Assembly (NCBI GenBank): GCA_025677815.1
Contig: JAIXMP010000009.1
Coordinates: 124,001-188,000 of the forward strand
From: Phascolomyces articulosus
Taxonomy: Eukaryota > Mucoromycota > Mucoromycetes > Mucorales > Lichtheimiaceae
DNA: 64,000 nt
Direction: 5' to 3'
Under the pieces are notes generated by a model. It was not told the DNA's origin. It was given only the letters and a program-made list of their open reading frames with translations, and made no database searches. The first letter of the stretch is position 1, and every line of letters begins with the position of its first letter. Made by a program: the position numbers and the translations under genes. Positions 50,160 through 61,088 of the stretch are shown here, one piece after another.

Positions 50160-52023
50160 TTAATCCAAAGAAAGGGTTCTATCACCTGCATTTTGTGTTA
50201 ATGGTGCTTGTGTTCGATCACGAAGTAAATGTTGTTTCAATCCTTTGTTGAAATTGGACCAACAGACAGCTGCATTAATGATCGTGAGTACTAAAAGTGC
50301 TAATGATACACTTGCTATATATACATCCATCATGATTAGCTTATTCTATCGAGGGAGGGAGGGAGCAGTAGGTTGTACATATCAAAAATAAACTTACCGA
50401 AAAAGGTCAAAAATTTCTCAACGTATCGATACTTGTGTCTTTCAGAAGGTGTATACATGCGTACAATTTTAAATATAAAATAAGCACATCCTGCAGCTAA
50501 GCCAACAAAAAAGATAATCACTAATGGTTTCGATTCATGTCGAACCTTTGAAAAAGAAGAGAGGATGAGTTTACACACATACAAACAGAGAGAGAGAAAC
50601 AAATAAACTTACTGCATAAACTGCTAATATCAGGAAAAGACAAATAAGTGGTAATGCAATGATCGTCAAGGGAAATTCAACATCACCTGCATGTAGTACA
50701 AGAACCAAGTATTGGATGGAATATCCCAAGAAGAAAAACATGTCGATTTTAAGAATCGTCAATAAGATTTGATACCATCGATACATGTCTAATAATAACC
50801 GATGTCAAAGTTAGTAAATCTATTCATTTTCTTTCGTCCCATGTATCTCTACTTTTCTTTGGACTCATGTGGTAAAAACGGGGGATGCTGCTGAGTGTTG
50901 TTCACATGAAAGAACTTCTTTTTTATGTTACTTACTTCGAATAATAGGATCAGCACCAATCTTTTTATAGATTCGCCAACTAAAAAAAGTTATACTCAAA
51001 TGTTAATCCACCTAATCCATTACAACATATATCCACTATCCCATTTTCTTTCTTTCTTAAGAATAGATGTCAAAGAATGGAACTTACCCAAATTCTTGAT
51101 AAAGTCTAGCACCAAGATACAAATACACCAATTCACATACACCAATAATCACTACATTAACAATCAATAAACGTGTTATTAAGAACTGTAAATGATGCGC
51201 TTCATCTGGTGAAGATGAAGTTTCTTGATTCATGGCATCTTGGATTTGTTGGAATTGGAAACCAGAATAAATAAGACAACATAAATTTAGTAATATAAAG
51301 GCGATGACCTGAATTGTATTTTGCATTCGTACCTAATATCATTCATTGATAGTGTTTTAGAAATCATATATATATATATATAAACAGTGTCACCCATCCA
51401 TACCCACCTAGATATATAATAATAATAATAATAACTTACTGCATCCCATGCGATGCCAATTTGATAGACTTGACAGACAATAAAAATCATTAAATAGACA
51501 GGAATCCCTTGACCAATTTGTTTTTTAAACCTATAAAGTATCCAATACTATTGAGTTCCCTATCTCTCTTTATCTTTTCTCTATTCGGAATGGAATTCAA
51601 AAAAAACTAAAGGATACTTTACTCAGAATCAATGAATTTGGCAAATATAACGGACTCTAGTGCAATAACCACAGCTGCTTCAAAGATAGTGGTTAATACA
51701 AGATAAGTTGAAAATTTTGAAATGGTCCAAAACTAGAATGGGAAATCTATCATTAGTATTTACAAGATGGATGTGTGCATGTGCATTATTCTATTTTATA
51801 CAAGGACTCAATAATAATAAAAAGGGTCGTCATGGATAATGATAATTGAAATGGAGTTTGCAATTTCCCAAAATAAGTTAAGGGGGTTTTGTGTGTGTGC
51901 AAGGATTTCAATTAAACTTACATGAAACCTTGTTTCGGTCGTCCGTTCCTGAGGTGGATAGTCATATATTTTTCGTGGTTGATCGGATTCAAATGTAGAA
52001 CCGACGAAATTTTCTGTTGACAT
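50160..52023 (-). CDS. UPF0658-family Golgi membrane protein
   Basis: Eight exons on the minus strand: 52023-51922, 51732-51623, 51530-51440, 51332-51088, 50979-50936, 50788-50613, 50545-50398, 50314-50160; 356 aa. Multi-pass membrane protein with about seven hydrophobic segments. It matches the fungal family typified by fission yeast UPF0658 Golgi proteins. Landmarks in order: TTIFEAAVVIALESVIFAKF; YQIGIAWDAVRMQNTIQVIA; GWRIYKKIGADPIIR; MYRWYQILLTILKIDMFFFL; QYLVLVLHAGDVEFPLTI; and GCAYFIFKIVRMY. The short N-terminus (MSTENFVGSTF...) is hydrophilic with a YDYPPQ segment. Molecular function of the family is unknown. Exon 5 is only 44 nt. Confidence 0.88.
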
Positions 52024-54714
52024 TATTATTTATTTATTAATTACGAATGGACGGTGAATGGACTGTATGGTATTGGTTGTTATTGTTGTTTTGTTACTGA
52101 AAAAAGAAAACAGAAAAAAAAAAGGGTTGGTTGTGTGGATGGCAAAAAAGTAGAACTGGTGATGGGGGGTATGAAGTTATTGTTGTTGTCCTCCTTTTTG
52201 TTGTTATTGTTGGCCCTTTCTATCGTTTTCTTTTGAGGCTGGAGAGACAAAAAGTATATATATAAAAAAAAGCCAAGAGACAAAAAGTAGTAGTAGAAAA
52301 ATAAAGTGTGTATGTAGTTCAAAAAAAGAAAGAGAAAAAAATTGGCTCAGGTCGTACACGCACACACTTTACTTTCTATACTTTATACAAAGCTGCAATC
52401 CGCAACCCACACACAATCATATTACACAAAGCAAGTATTTCCTTTAAAAGAGAGAGAGTATTTTATTATTATTATGATTATTATTGTTATTAAACTTCTT
52501 TATATGAGCTTATAATTACATTCTAAAAGAAATTATCATTATTTTAAATCATTATTTTTTTCATCGGCTAAAATAAAGCCGTCTCTTGTCGATCTTACTG
52601 CTCATCGTTTTTTCTTTTTCGGTTATGCTTTACCGAGTCACTTGGAATCTTTTTTCTTTTTTTCAAATAATAATAACGTACCATTACTCTCTAGGGTGTT
52701 GTTTAGTTACAAACCATTGTTGTCATAGTAAATTCCTTCTTGTTGCTAAGCAACAGCTCATTTGGCGTGTATATATCGTTGCTATGGAAGCGAAATTAAT
52801 TACCAATGGGAGCCTCCGTAACCATAGAAACCGCTGCCATCGAAATCGTTCTTGTTGCCACGGCCATGTCATTTTCTTTTACGTTTACAAAGGTTTTATA
52901 TATCAAAAATAAATAAAAAAGATAAGAAAGAAAGAACTCATTATTTGTTGCTTATTGTTCTGTTGACAAGGGAGATTATAATAATAAAGTCACGGGACTA
53001 CACTAAAATTAATATTATAAACACCCCAACAACAATGATACAACAACGAAATATTCGCAATTTCTAAATAAAGTAATTTAAATATATGATGAGAGTCTAC
53101 TATCTAAATATATAGTATATAAAAGAAGAAGAACAAGAGAACAAGAAGTCATTTCATTTGTAGTACAGAATACAATTTCTATTAGTGTATGTTCCGTGCA
53201 TTGTTCCGTAACCCAACTCTTTTTTCTTATTTATATATTATATTCCACTTGAACAAAGTAGGTAAAAGGGATCCGATTGGACAACAGTCCCTTGTAGGGT
53301 GTTCTTACTATAATACATATTAGATGCATTTCATTTTAAACTTTAGAAATCCGAAAGAAGAACGAACATTGCATATTATTATTTAATAACCTTAGCTACC
53401 TATTATTACACCGAAAGAAACAACCTATCTTCTTTATATATCCATCAAAGAAGGCTTTTTTTTTAAAAAAAAAAGAAAGCGGAACCCTTTCATGTTTGGA
53501 TGTGATAAATAATTTGGTACAGTCCAGGGCTTTTCAGCAGACCTTTTTTAGGCCCGTGCAACAAAAACGGAGGTAAGTTTATCACAGTTTATATAAATAT
53601 ACGGAAACAGTTCCGTTGTCATCATCATGATCAACATCATCTTCATCATATATATTCTTGGGAACAAGTCATCCATCCTTGGGAGAGTATATCATGTTAT
53701 ATGGCTTGAATCTACCCTATTTATGTTTTGCTTTATAAGTTTCTATCTATATATTAAAAAGTAGCTGTTATATAGAAAAACAGTAGCAGGATGAAGATCT
53801 TTATCTCCGCAAAAAAAGGTCTGTCTAAAAAAATAATAATAAAACAGTAAAAAAGCACAGATCATTCAAGTACTAAAGATTCGTAATACATGATCCAATC
53901 TCATTCTAAAATCATCATGATTTGAACTCTTCTCTATTATATATAACAACAATACCTCCCGAACAGTAACATCTCTTCATTATTATAAAAAGGTACTCCG
54001 TTATCGTGAGGCTTGAAGGATACACAAACAAAAAAAAAGTTTTGAGCGGAATGGCCAAGATCGGTCTTTTCTTTTTTTAAACAAAAAAAATAAAAGGTGG
54101 CACAGAATGACTTTTCCCAGCACTGAACCCGAAAGATTTTTTTACTAAACTTAAACTCTCCCTCAAATATACACTGTGGTGATGAAGAAGATGATGATAA
54201 TGATAATGATGATGAATATAGAATGGAGTGATGATTGTTTATTATTATAACAAATTCAAATAATACAAGTAGTAATAATGTAAACCACATGTTCTGCATG
54301 TTTTTGTACATCCATCTTGATTTATACACCATAGTTGTTTGAGCGCGCGCATATTTTAACCTTTCTATTGTGTGTGTGGCTCCTCTTCTACCTTGTTCAT
54401 TTATTACTACTTCACACACCAGAGAAAGTACTAATCTTAATAAGCGATCTTTTCCCACTCTCAAACACTCCCTCTTTTTTTAACCTTTTTTTTTCTTCTT
54501 TTTTTTTTTCTCTTTTCTTCTTCTTTGTTTCTTTTTTTTTCAAAAACCAACCCTTTTATTTATATATATAATACTTCTTTATCTTTTTTTATTTTTGTAT
54601 CTATTATTTTTTTATTATATTATATTATATTATATATATATATATATCTTTTGTTTATATAGCACAGCTTATCCCCCTTTCTTGGTCAATAAAAAAATAA
54701 CAAAATATAACGAT
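52024..54714. other. divergent intergenic region with X-box cluster
   Basis: 2.7 kb between the UPF0658 gene (minus) and the MYPT-like gene (plus). A cluster of RFX-type X-box-like palindromes at 52719-52867 is listed separately. The rest is AT-rich with low-complexity frames; the 53937-54464 minus frame is not convincing. The last 250 bp before 54715 are T-rich with TA runs, probably promoter. Confidence 0.45.
52719..52867. promoter_or_regulatory. cluster of RFX-type X-box-like sites
   Basis: Five sites resembling the palindrome GTTGCCATGGCAAC within 150 bp: GTTGTCATAGTAAA (52719), GTTGCTAAGCAAC (52742, symmetric arms around one base), GTTGCTATGGAAGC (52778), GTAACCATAGAAAC (52818) and GTTGCCACGGCCAT (52854). 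A sixth weaker match lies near 52833. RFX/Crt1-family factors bind such sites, often in groups, for example at DNA-damage genes. The sites are about 700 bp upstream of the UPF0658 ATG and 1.8 kb upstream of the MYPT-like ATG; which gene they serve, if any, is unknown. Confidence 0.5.
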
Positions 54715-56673
54715 ATGGCCGCTGTGTATCACGACAGCTTACCTCATCATCATTTGAATAACAACAACAATACAGCACGAAAACAATGTAGTTCTGCATC
54801 CTGTTGTTCCCCACTTCGTTTATGGCGCACTCTTCAAACGATCATTCAAAAAGATGCCAAGGAAGAATTTTCGCGTCTAAGTGAATCAACCCCTCAAGAA
54901 CTATTCACGCGTGTCCTGCTGACATCGCGACTTGCCAACGACCCGTCCCTGTACTCCCCCTCGCAAAAATCGCGTGTCATACAGTTCCCTCTCCAGGTTC
55001 GACAAGAGGCCGTGCGCAAGTTGGGTAAACCCACGACCGATTTGAATGCATTACAACTGGCTCTGGTATTAAAATCTACCTCTGTTGCGTTTCAAATCCT
55101 TGGTTATTTAAAGCAACATGCTTCCAAACAACAATTGGATACGTTTCTTGGTCATGTTTGGGGTCAACGGAATACCACTTTACATCTCGCTTGTTTCTGG
55201 AATATGTCGAGACTTGTACGACTCTTGTTGGACTTGGGGGCCGATACCATGACTCGGAATACCCGACTTGTCTTACCCGTTGATTGTTGCACCAATACGG
55301 ATTGCTTGGTTTTGTTGTCTACAACAACAACGAATACGACTACTCGTCAAAAATCAACAACTTCGACACCACCCTTGAAACCTTTGCAACAACGTCCCTC
55401 CATGCTATTAAAAAAAGCAGCCGAACGATCCATGTCATCCAACACGCCTCCTCCTGCTCTACTCACACCTTCTCCTTCCCCACGCCCTGTCCAAGTGATT
55501 CAGCCATCTACTTGTCATCAACAACATGAAATTACACCTACGGAATTTTTTGATAAAAAATCACCACCTCCTCCTTCCTCCCCTTTGGTAGTGAGTGAGA
55601 ATGATCATCATCGTGCCATGATACGCATGTCACCCATGTCGTTTTCTTCCTCCTCCTCTTCGTCTTCATTTTCTTCGCTTTCATCGACAGAAGATGGGAC
55701 AATAAAATCTTCGGATGACTTATGGACTCCGCCTCCGTCTCCCATGACAACAACGATCACTAAGAAGAATAATACTTTCCCATCGTCTTCACCACCACCC
55801 TCCCCTTCTTGTTGGTCACCTATCCATGATGATGAGAATACAACGACAACAGTGGTAATGGGTTTTCCATCGTCTCCTCCTTCTCCTGTACCTACTCGAC
55901 CTGCTTGTTTTCCAACCATGCGATCTATCCTTCCACACGACAATGACGACGACGACGGCGATGAAGAGGTACAACAAGAAATAAAGAATACACTGTCTTT
56001 AGTATCTGCATCACCAGAACCTGAACAAAAACCACGTCGTCGTCAAGTTCGTTTTGATCCAAAAGTAGTGTTGATGGATGCTTGTACAAGAGGTGATCTT
56101 TCAGAAACAATCGATTTATTGGATTCTGCAACGAGTGATATGAATGATGCTTATAACCGATCGCTGCTTCATATTGCATTAATGAATGGTCATGAAAAGA
56201 TTGTCAAACTTTTGATTGATTCAAACAAGATGGATGTGAATCATGCAGATAATAATGGTATTGTGTAAAAAAAAAGTTGTGAGTGAGTGAGTGTGGGTAT
56301 GTGTTTTTTTCCTCTCCGACTTGCGTTTTTTCTAATCACACTAATAAAACTCTATTTATAAAAAAAAAAGGTTGGACAGCTGCACATTATGCATCTGCGT
56401 TAGGATTATGGCGATGTCTCGAACATTTGGCATCTCTTGATCAAATAGATTTGCATGCAAGAACATATCAAGGTTACTTTATTCATGATTGTCCCGTGAC
56501 AGAAGTAGATAAACGTCGTTGTCGATGTACGTCTTTTTTTTTTTATTACTTACTACCCACTCACTCTATTTGTTTTTGCTTAAACTTTAAATTCTTTTAT
56601 AGTGGTCATGGAAAGAGCAGTACGTCGTCGTGGTACCAAAGCTACCAAATTGAAAGCAACTTCTTGTTGCTAA
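54715..56673 (+). CDS. MYPT-like ankyrin-repeat PP1 regulatory subunit
   Basis: Exons 54715-56257, 56371-56526, 56603-56673; 589 aa. The N-terminal part has one ankyrin-like unit (about 155-185, NTTLHLACFWNMSRLVRLLL). A long Ser/Thr/Pro-rich low-complexity region follows (about 200-430). Then comes RRRQVRFDPKVVLMDACTRG: RQVRF at 443-447 fits the PP1-docking RVxF motif, placed immediately before ankyrin repeats (LLHIALMNGHEKIVKLLI; GWTAAHYASALGLWRCLEHL), just as in MYPT1/PPP1R12 and PPP1R16 proteins. This predicts a subunit that targets type-1 phosphatase. The protein ends KATSCC; a terminal Cys-Cys could be lipid-modified, recalling the prenylated MYPT3/TIMAP, but that is speculation. The acceptor of intron 1 follows a pure A run, which is odd but frame-consistent. 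ATG 54715 is preferred over in-frame upstream ATGs in T-rich leader sequence. Confidence 0.8.
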
Positions 56674-57774
56674 ATACTACTTTATATACCCTTTTGTACA
56701 TACAATCTATCTATTCCGAAAACAAAAAAAATAACCCTTTTCACTTTCCCAATGAACTTAAACGCATACACACACACACACACACACACAAAAGCACTTT
56801 TAAAATCCCACCCTTTTTTATTATTTTTTGTATTATCTCTCTCTTTTTTTAAATATACTTTTTGATGCTTCGTTTTCCCCTTTCCCTCCCCCTCTGCTTC
56901 TTCTTGTCACATATATTTTCTCTTTTTCCAAGTATCCAAGCCACCCTTTTGTATTATGTTTTTTTTGTATCTATTTTATATAACCCATCTCACTCATTTG
57001 TACATTATCTCTCTCTCTCACATACAGACACACACACAACACACCTTTCAGTGAAACTATGCCTTTCTTATTATGCTATTTATTGTCTCTCTCTTGTGTA
57101 TAACTAACTTTTTTCCCATCCCTTTCCTTTTTTTTAAAGTCTTCTGCTTTTGTATTATGCCAAAAACACACAACCCTTTTTTATTATTTTTATTATACAT
57201 CTTTGTGATATTAGTTGTAGATAGAAAAAAAATTCTCTCTTTTTTTTATGACTCTCTCTCAAAAAAAGCAAACAAACAAAACACACGATTTTTTCGTTGT
57301 GGGGGTCATTTCAAATTGGAAACAAAAATTATTATTTATATAAAAAAACAAATCATTTTTGATCTGATTATTACCATTTGTCCCCCCCAGTCATCATCTT
57401 GATATATATTGGCGTTTCATTGTTCACTTTATTATTAGATGTCATTTGCAACCAATAAGATATAATTGTTGTCAAAATGATTTGTTGGGGGGAGAAAATA
57501 AACAGAAGAATTTAATATGAACTTTTTGTTTTTTTTATGAAACTATGGTTGGATTTGGATGAAAATGCAATTAATGTATAGAGAAAGCAAAAAAAAAAAA
57601 AAAAATTAAAGAAAGTAGTGAGGCAATAATATAATAAGAAGAGGAAAGTAATAATAATAATAATAATAATAAGAAAGTTGTTTCCAAAACTGATAATTGA
57701 ATGTAGGTACAGAAAAGGGTTATTGGTACAAAAATGGTCAATTTGGAGGAAGTACGTAGGCAAAAAAAAAGTTA
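56674..57774. other. convergent 3' regions
   Basis: AT-rich with pyrimidine tracts and a CA microsatellite (56766-56790). Low-complexity frames only. Presumably the 3' UTRs of the two flanking convergent genes. Confidence 0.5.
56766..56790. repeat. (CA)n microsatellite
   Basis: CA run of about 25 bp in the 3' region of the MYPT-like gene. Confidence 0.85.
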
Positions 57775-59255
57775 TTATATAAAGAAATGTGTATAGATAC
57801 GACTTGTAGGATGAACTATCATTTCATTAAATTTAAACATGTTGAGTTCGTTCTTGATATCTTGAGCAGCTTCAGCCGTCAAATAAGCACATGAGGCATT
57901 GGGATCAGGTTCTCGATTATATTCATGACGTGTATATGTTTCATGAACAATCACCATTTTATTATATCGAATGGTTCGTTTTCTTTCTTTTTCATTCTTT
58001 TTTCCTGTAGAAGAAAGGCCTCCAGGTGTTGTTGTCATGGAAGGATGGGTTATAGTAGATCGTAATTTACACAACCATGAACGACGTTTCATTGTTATTG
58101 TTGGCATGGCGTTGTCTTGTTCTTCTACAAAGCAAGTGGGTGTGTCTGGTAATTGCTTATCGGTGGCTGTTGTCGCAGTGGAAGAAGAGACAGATGATGA
58201 GACAGATGATGAACAGGTAGAAGAAGAAGAGGAGGCAGTGGTGGTGGATCGATAAATATGCTCTTGTTGTTCAGGTGATGGAGAAGGGGATGGAGTAGTA
58301 GGTCGTTTTTTTTTAAGAATTCCCTTGATCGGCATTTTGGGTGGAGGAATAGGCGGAAGAGGACGATAAATGGGTGACATTGGGGGAGTGGGATAAGAAT
58401 CCTTTTGTTGTTGATGGGCTGATTTACTACCAGGTCCACAAATAGAATAAGATAAGGTGGGTACTGCAGCCGCTGGATGATAATACTCTAAATGATTGGT
58501 GGGAGCAGGTAATTCCATGGATTCTCGATATCGTTCTACACATTGATTTGTATGTTCTTCTACCCCATTGTTATCTAGCATTGTATCTTTGGGAGGAGGA
58601 TTATATTCAACACCCACATACTGTCGTCGTCGTCTTTGACGTTGATTCGATGTTAATCGAAAAGCTTGTTTGAATCGACTTTTGAGATTATGTAATTTAA
58701 CATAGGTTGTGCTATTGGTTTCTTCAGGAACAATAACATCATTTGTCATTGTAGTAGGTGATGAAGGACAAGGTGGAAGTGGTAATTCTGGTAAAGGTCG
58801 ATCAGTATCTGTTGTTGTTGTTGTTGTTGTCGTAGTCTCAGGTACAACGACAGCGGCTATTTCATCTTGAGCAAGAGTAATATCACTGTTTCCTGTAATA
58901 AAACTATAATCTTCTTCATGTATGATTTCATTTTCATGCGTAGGATCATCATCATTGGCTATTGTGGTTGTGTCGCTGGCTGAATCACTTTTGACGATCG
59001 TTGTCGCTGATGTGAAGGTGGATAATTTTTTGGTTGTTGTCGTTGTTTTCATTTTATTGATAGTCGTATTTTTGACATGAGGTTGCTAAATCATGATAAT
59101 GTTTTCATGTTTAGTGTGTTATGTGTTCTGATCCCTTTAAAAAAGAACAAAATGATGAAGGATTGTTGCCAATCTAATATACTACTACTCACCTTTCCCA
59201 TATCCCCGTGTTGCTTCAACGGATCATCCAATGAATGAAGTGTCACTATCGACAT
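57775..59255 (-). CDS. proline-rich fungal protein with conserved C-terminal tail
   Basis: Two exons on the minus strand, 59255-59193 and 59085-57775; 457 aa. Exon 1 encodes MSIVTLHSLDDPLKQHGDMG. The body is low-complexity (Thr, Ser, Pro, Glu). Landmarks: a basic stretch LKSRFKQAFRLTSNQRQRRR; a PxxP-rich segment PPMSPIYRPLPPIPPPKMP leading into IKGILKKKRP; and a conserved-looking tail with TIRYNKMVIVHETYTRHEYN, then AAQDIKNELNMFKFNEM, ending SRIYTHFFI. Tails with HETW/Y..EYxR ... IKxELNxFKxxEMxVHxxS...THFF seem to recur in fungal proteins, possibly the Bni4-like PP1/septin-associated group, but I am not sure of the family. Probably a cytoplasmic scaffold. No enzymatic domain. Confidence 0.75.
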
Positions 59256-61088
59256 TATTATTATTTTATTATGGAATAGAAAGTGATGTCTTTTTTTTTT
59301 ATAAAATGTGATGGATCGGGAAGAAAGACAAATAGAAAATAAAAAAAAATGAAAGAAAAAGAGAGGAAGAGGAAAAGAAAGAAAAGAACAAAAGAAACGG
59401 ATTGTCAGGGTGTTATAAAAATAAACAAGGGAATCATAGGGAAAGAAAAATTAACATCCATTTTTTGAGTTCAGGAGACTTATTGTACATATTCATAAAA
59501 ATGTAATGTAATAAGTAATAATAATAAGCCCATTCAGTGTGATTTATATATAATAAGAATAAAAATAAAAAAAGGAGGGAATATTTAGCAGTAATGTAGA
59601 TAGGATCGTGTTTTTGTGTGCAAAAGGAGGGAGATCCTTTGCTCTGTGCTTGATACTATTATTTATTGCCCTTGTAGAAAAGAGAAGACGGGTCCAGTCT
59701 ATTTTATTCAGAAACATGGCAGTTATAATAAGATAACTCTATCTACTATATTGATAATATCATTTATGTAGGAATATATTACATACTTTTGGTACATATA
59801 TAGAGTTAGAGTTAAAGTAAAAAGTAGCAGTAAAAATCATTGGATTTTAACTGCCACTACTACCACTACTTCTATTTGTTGTTTCATATCTTTCCGGTTT
59901 CTGTATATCACCATTTACTATTTATTTTCACTTATCCTTATATGATATAATTCAAGAGAAAATGATGATACTGATCGCTTGAAATAATGAAAAAGGACTC
60001 AGCCTCAAAACTTTTGAACCCTCATTCTCTTTCTTACTCCCCTCTCTCTTACGTACACGTACCTAGAACGAAAAAGATGATGAGACTCCCCTTCTTATAT
60101 CAATGCACAGAAAGGAGAAGAATACATAAAAATTCAAAAAGAGCTATCACTACAAATAAAAATGGTTCTGGTCTTATTGGGTAATAAATACCCTATAGAT
60201 GATATAAAAAGTACAAAGTGGTAATAACAATGAGAGAAAAGGGGAGAAATGAATATGAGGAATTCCTTATAATCATATTTTTTAACATTCTCCGAGAATA
60301 ATCAATAGAGAAGAGGAGATAAAGAAGATGAATATATATATATTATAATGAGGGAAGGAGGGACGTTAAAGAAGAAGAAGAGGAGGAACGGGACGAAGGG
60401 TTATGAGTGGTGATGACCTGACCGAAACCAAAAAAAAATCATATTTTACCGCCATAAAATAGTAATTTTTACTTGTGTTTATAAGTAAATAATAAACTTA
60501 CAGTTATATTGAACTCCTTTAGCCTATATATAATGTTATGCTTTGTTCTTGTTCTTGCTTGTTTCTCCTATTTTATTTTTTTGAATGGGGATGGATCCGA
60601 GGATAATATTTAAGATGATGATCCCTTTTTTCTCTCGATAATAATAATAATATCTGGATTTTCCTATTTGAAAGAATACTTCATCCTGAACTCCTACATA
60701 TTTAAATATATATTCTATCCTTGCGTTATCGACATAGATAATATGTTTCACGGCTTTTTTTTTGCTCCTGAAAAAGGATTGACACTAATATTATTATTAC
60801 TTGCATATAACACATATACACGTTAAAAAAATAAACCCTGTATCGGATCAAATATGAGGCATGGTGCATATTATATATTTATATAAAAGCCAACTTTTTT
60901 AATACCTGCATATTTGAATTACTCTATTTGGAAATCATGGCCATGTAGAGTGAATAGAGATGTTGATGGGCATGTTGTTTTCTCTATGACAAGTTGAATA
61001 TCTATCTCTATTGCTTTATACAAATTATTTTTTTATTTTTTTTTGGCAGGATATATATATGGGGCTTTGATATAGAGACGAACGAGGG
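59256..61088. other. intergenic, no gene seen
   Basis: Upstream region of the proline-rich gene and 3' region of the next minus-strand gene. AT-rich with purine runs on the left (59280-59400). The frame at 59987-60184 has no recognisable features. Confidence 0.45.

Noticed and set aside
52586..52912. 108-codon plus-strand frame over the X-box cluster
   Set aside because: His/Asn/Cys-rich peptide produced by the palindromic motifs; no protein-like pattern.
53937..54464. 175-codon minus-strand frame upstream of the MYPT-like gene
   Set aside because: Low-complexity Ser/Phe/Ile composition, no domain, lies in the T-rich promoter of the plus-strand gene; best explained as chance.
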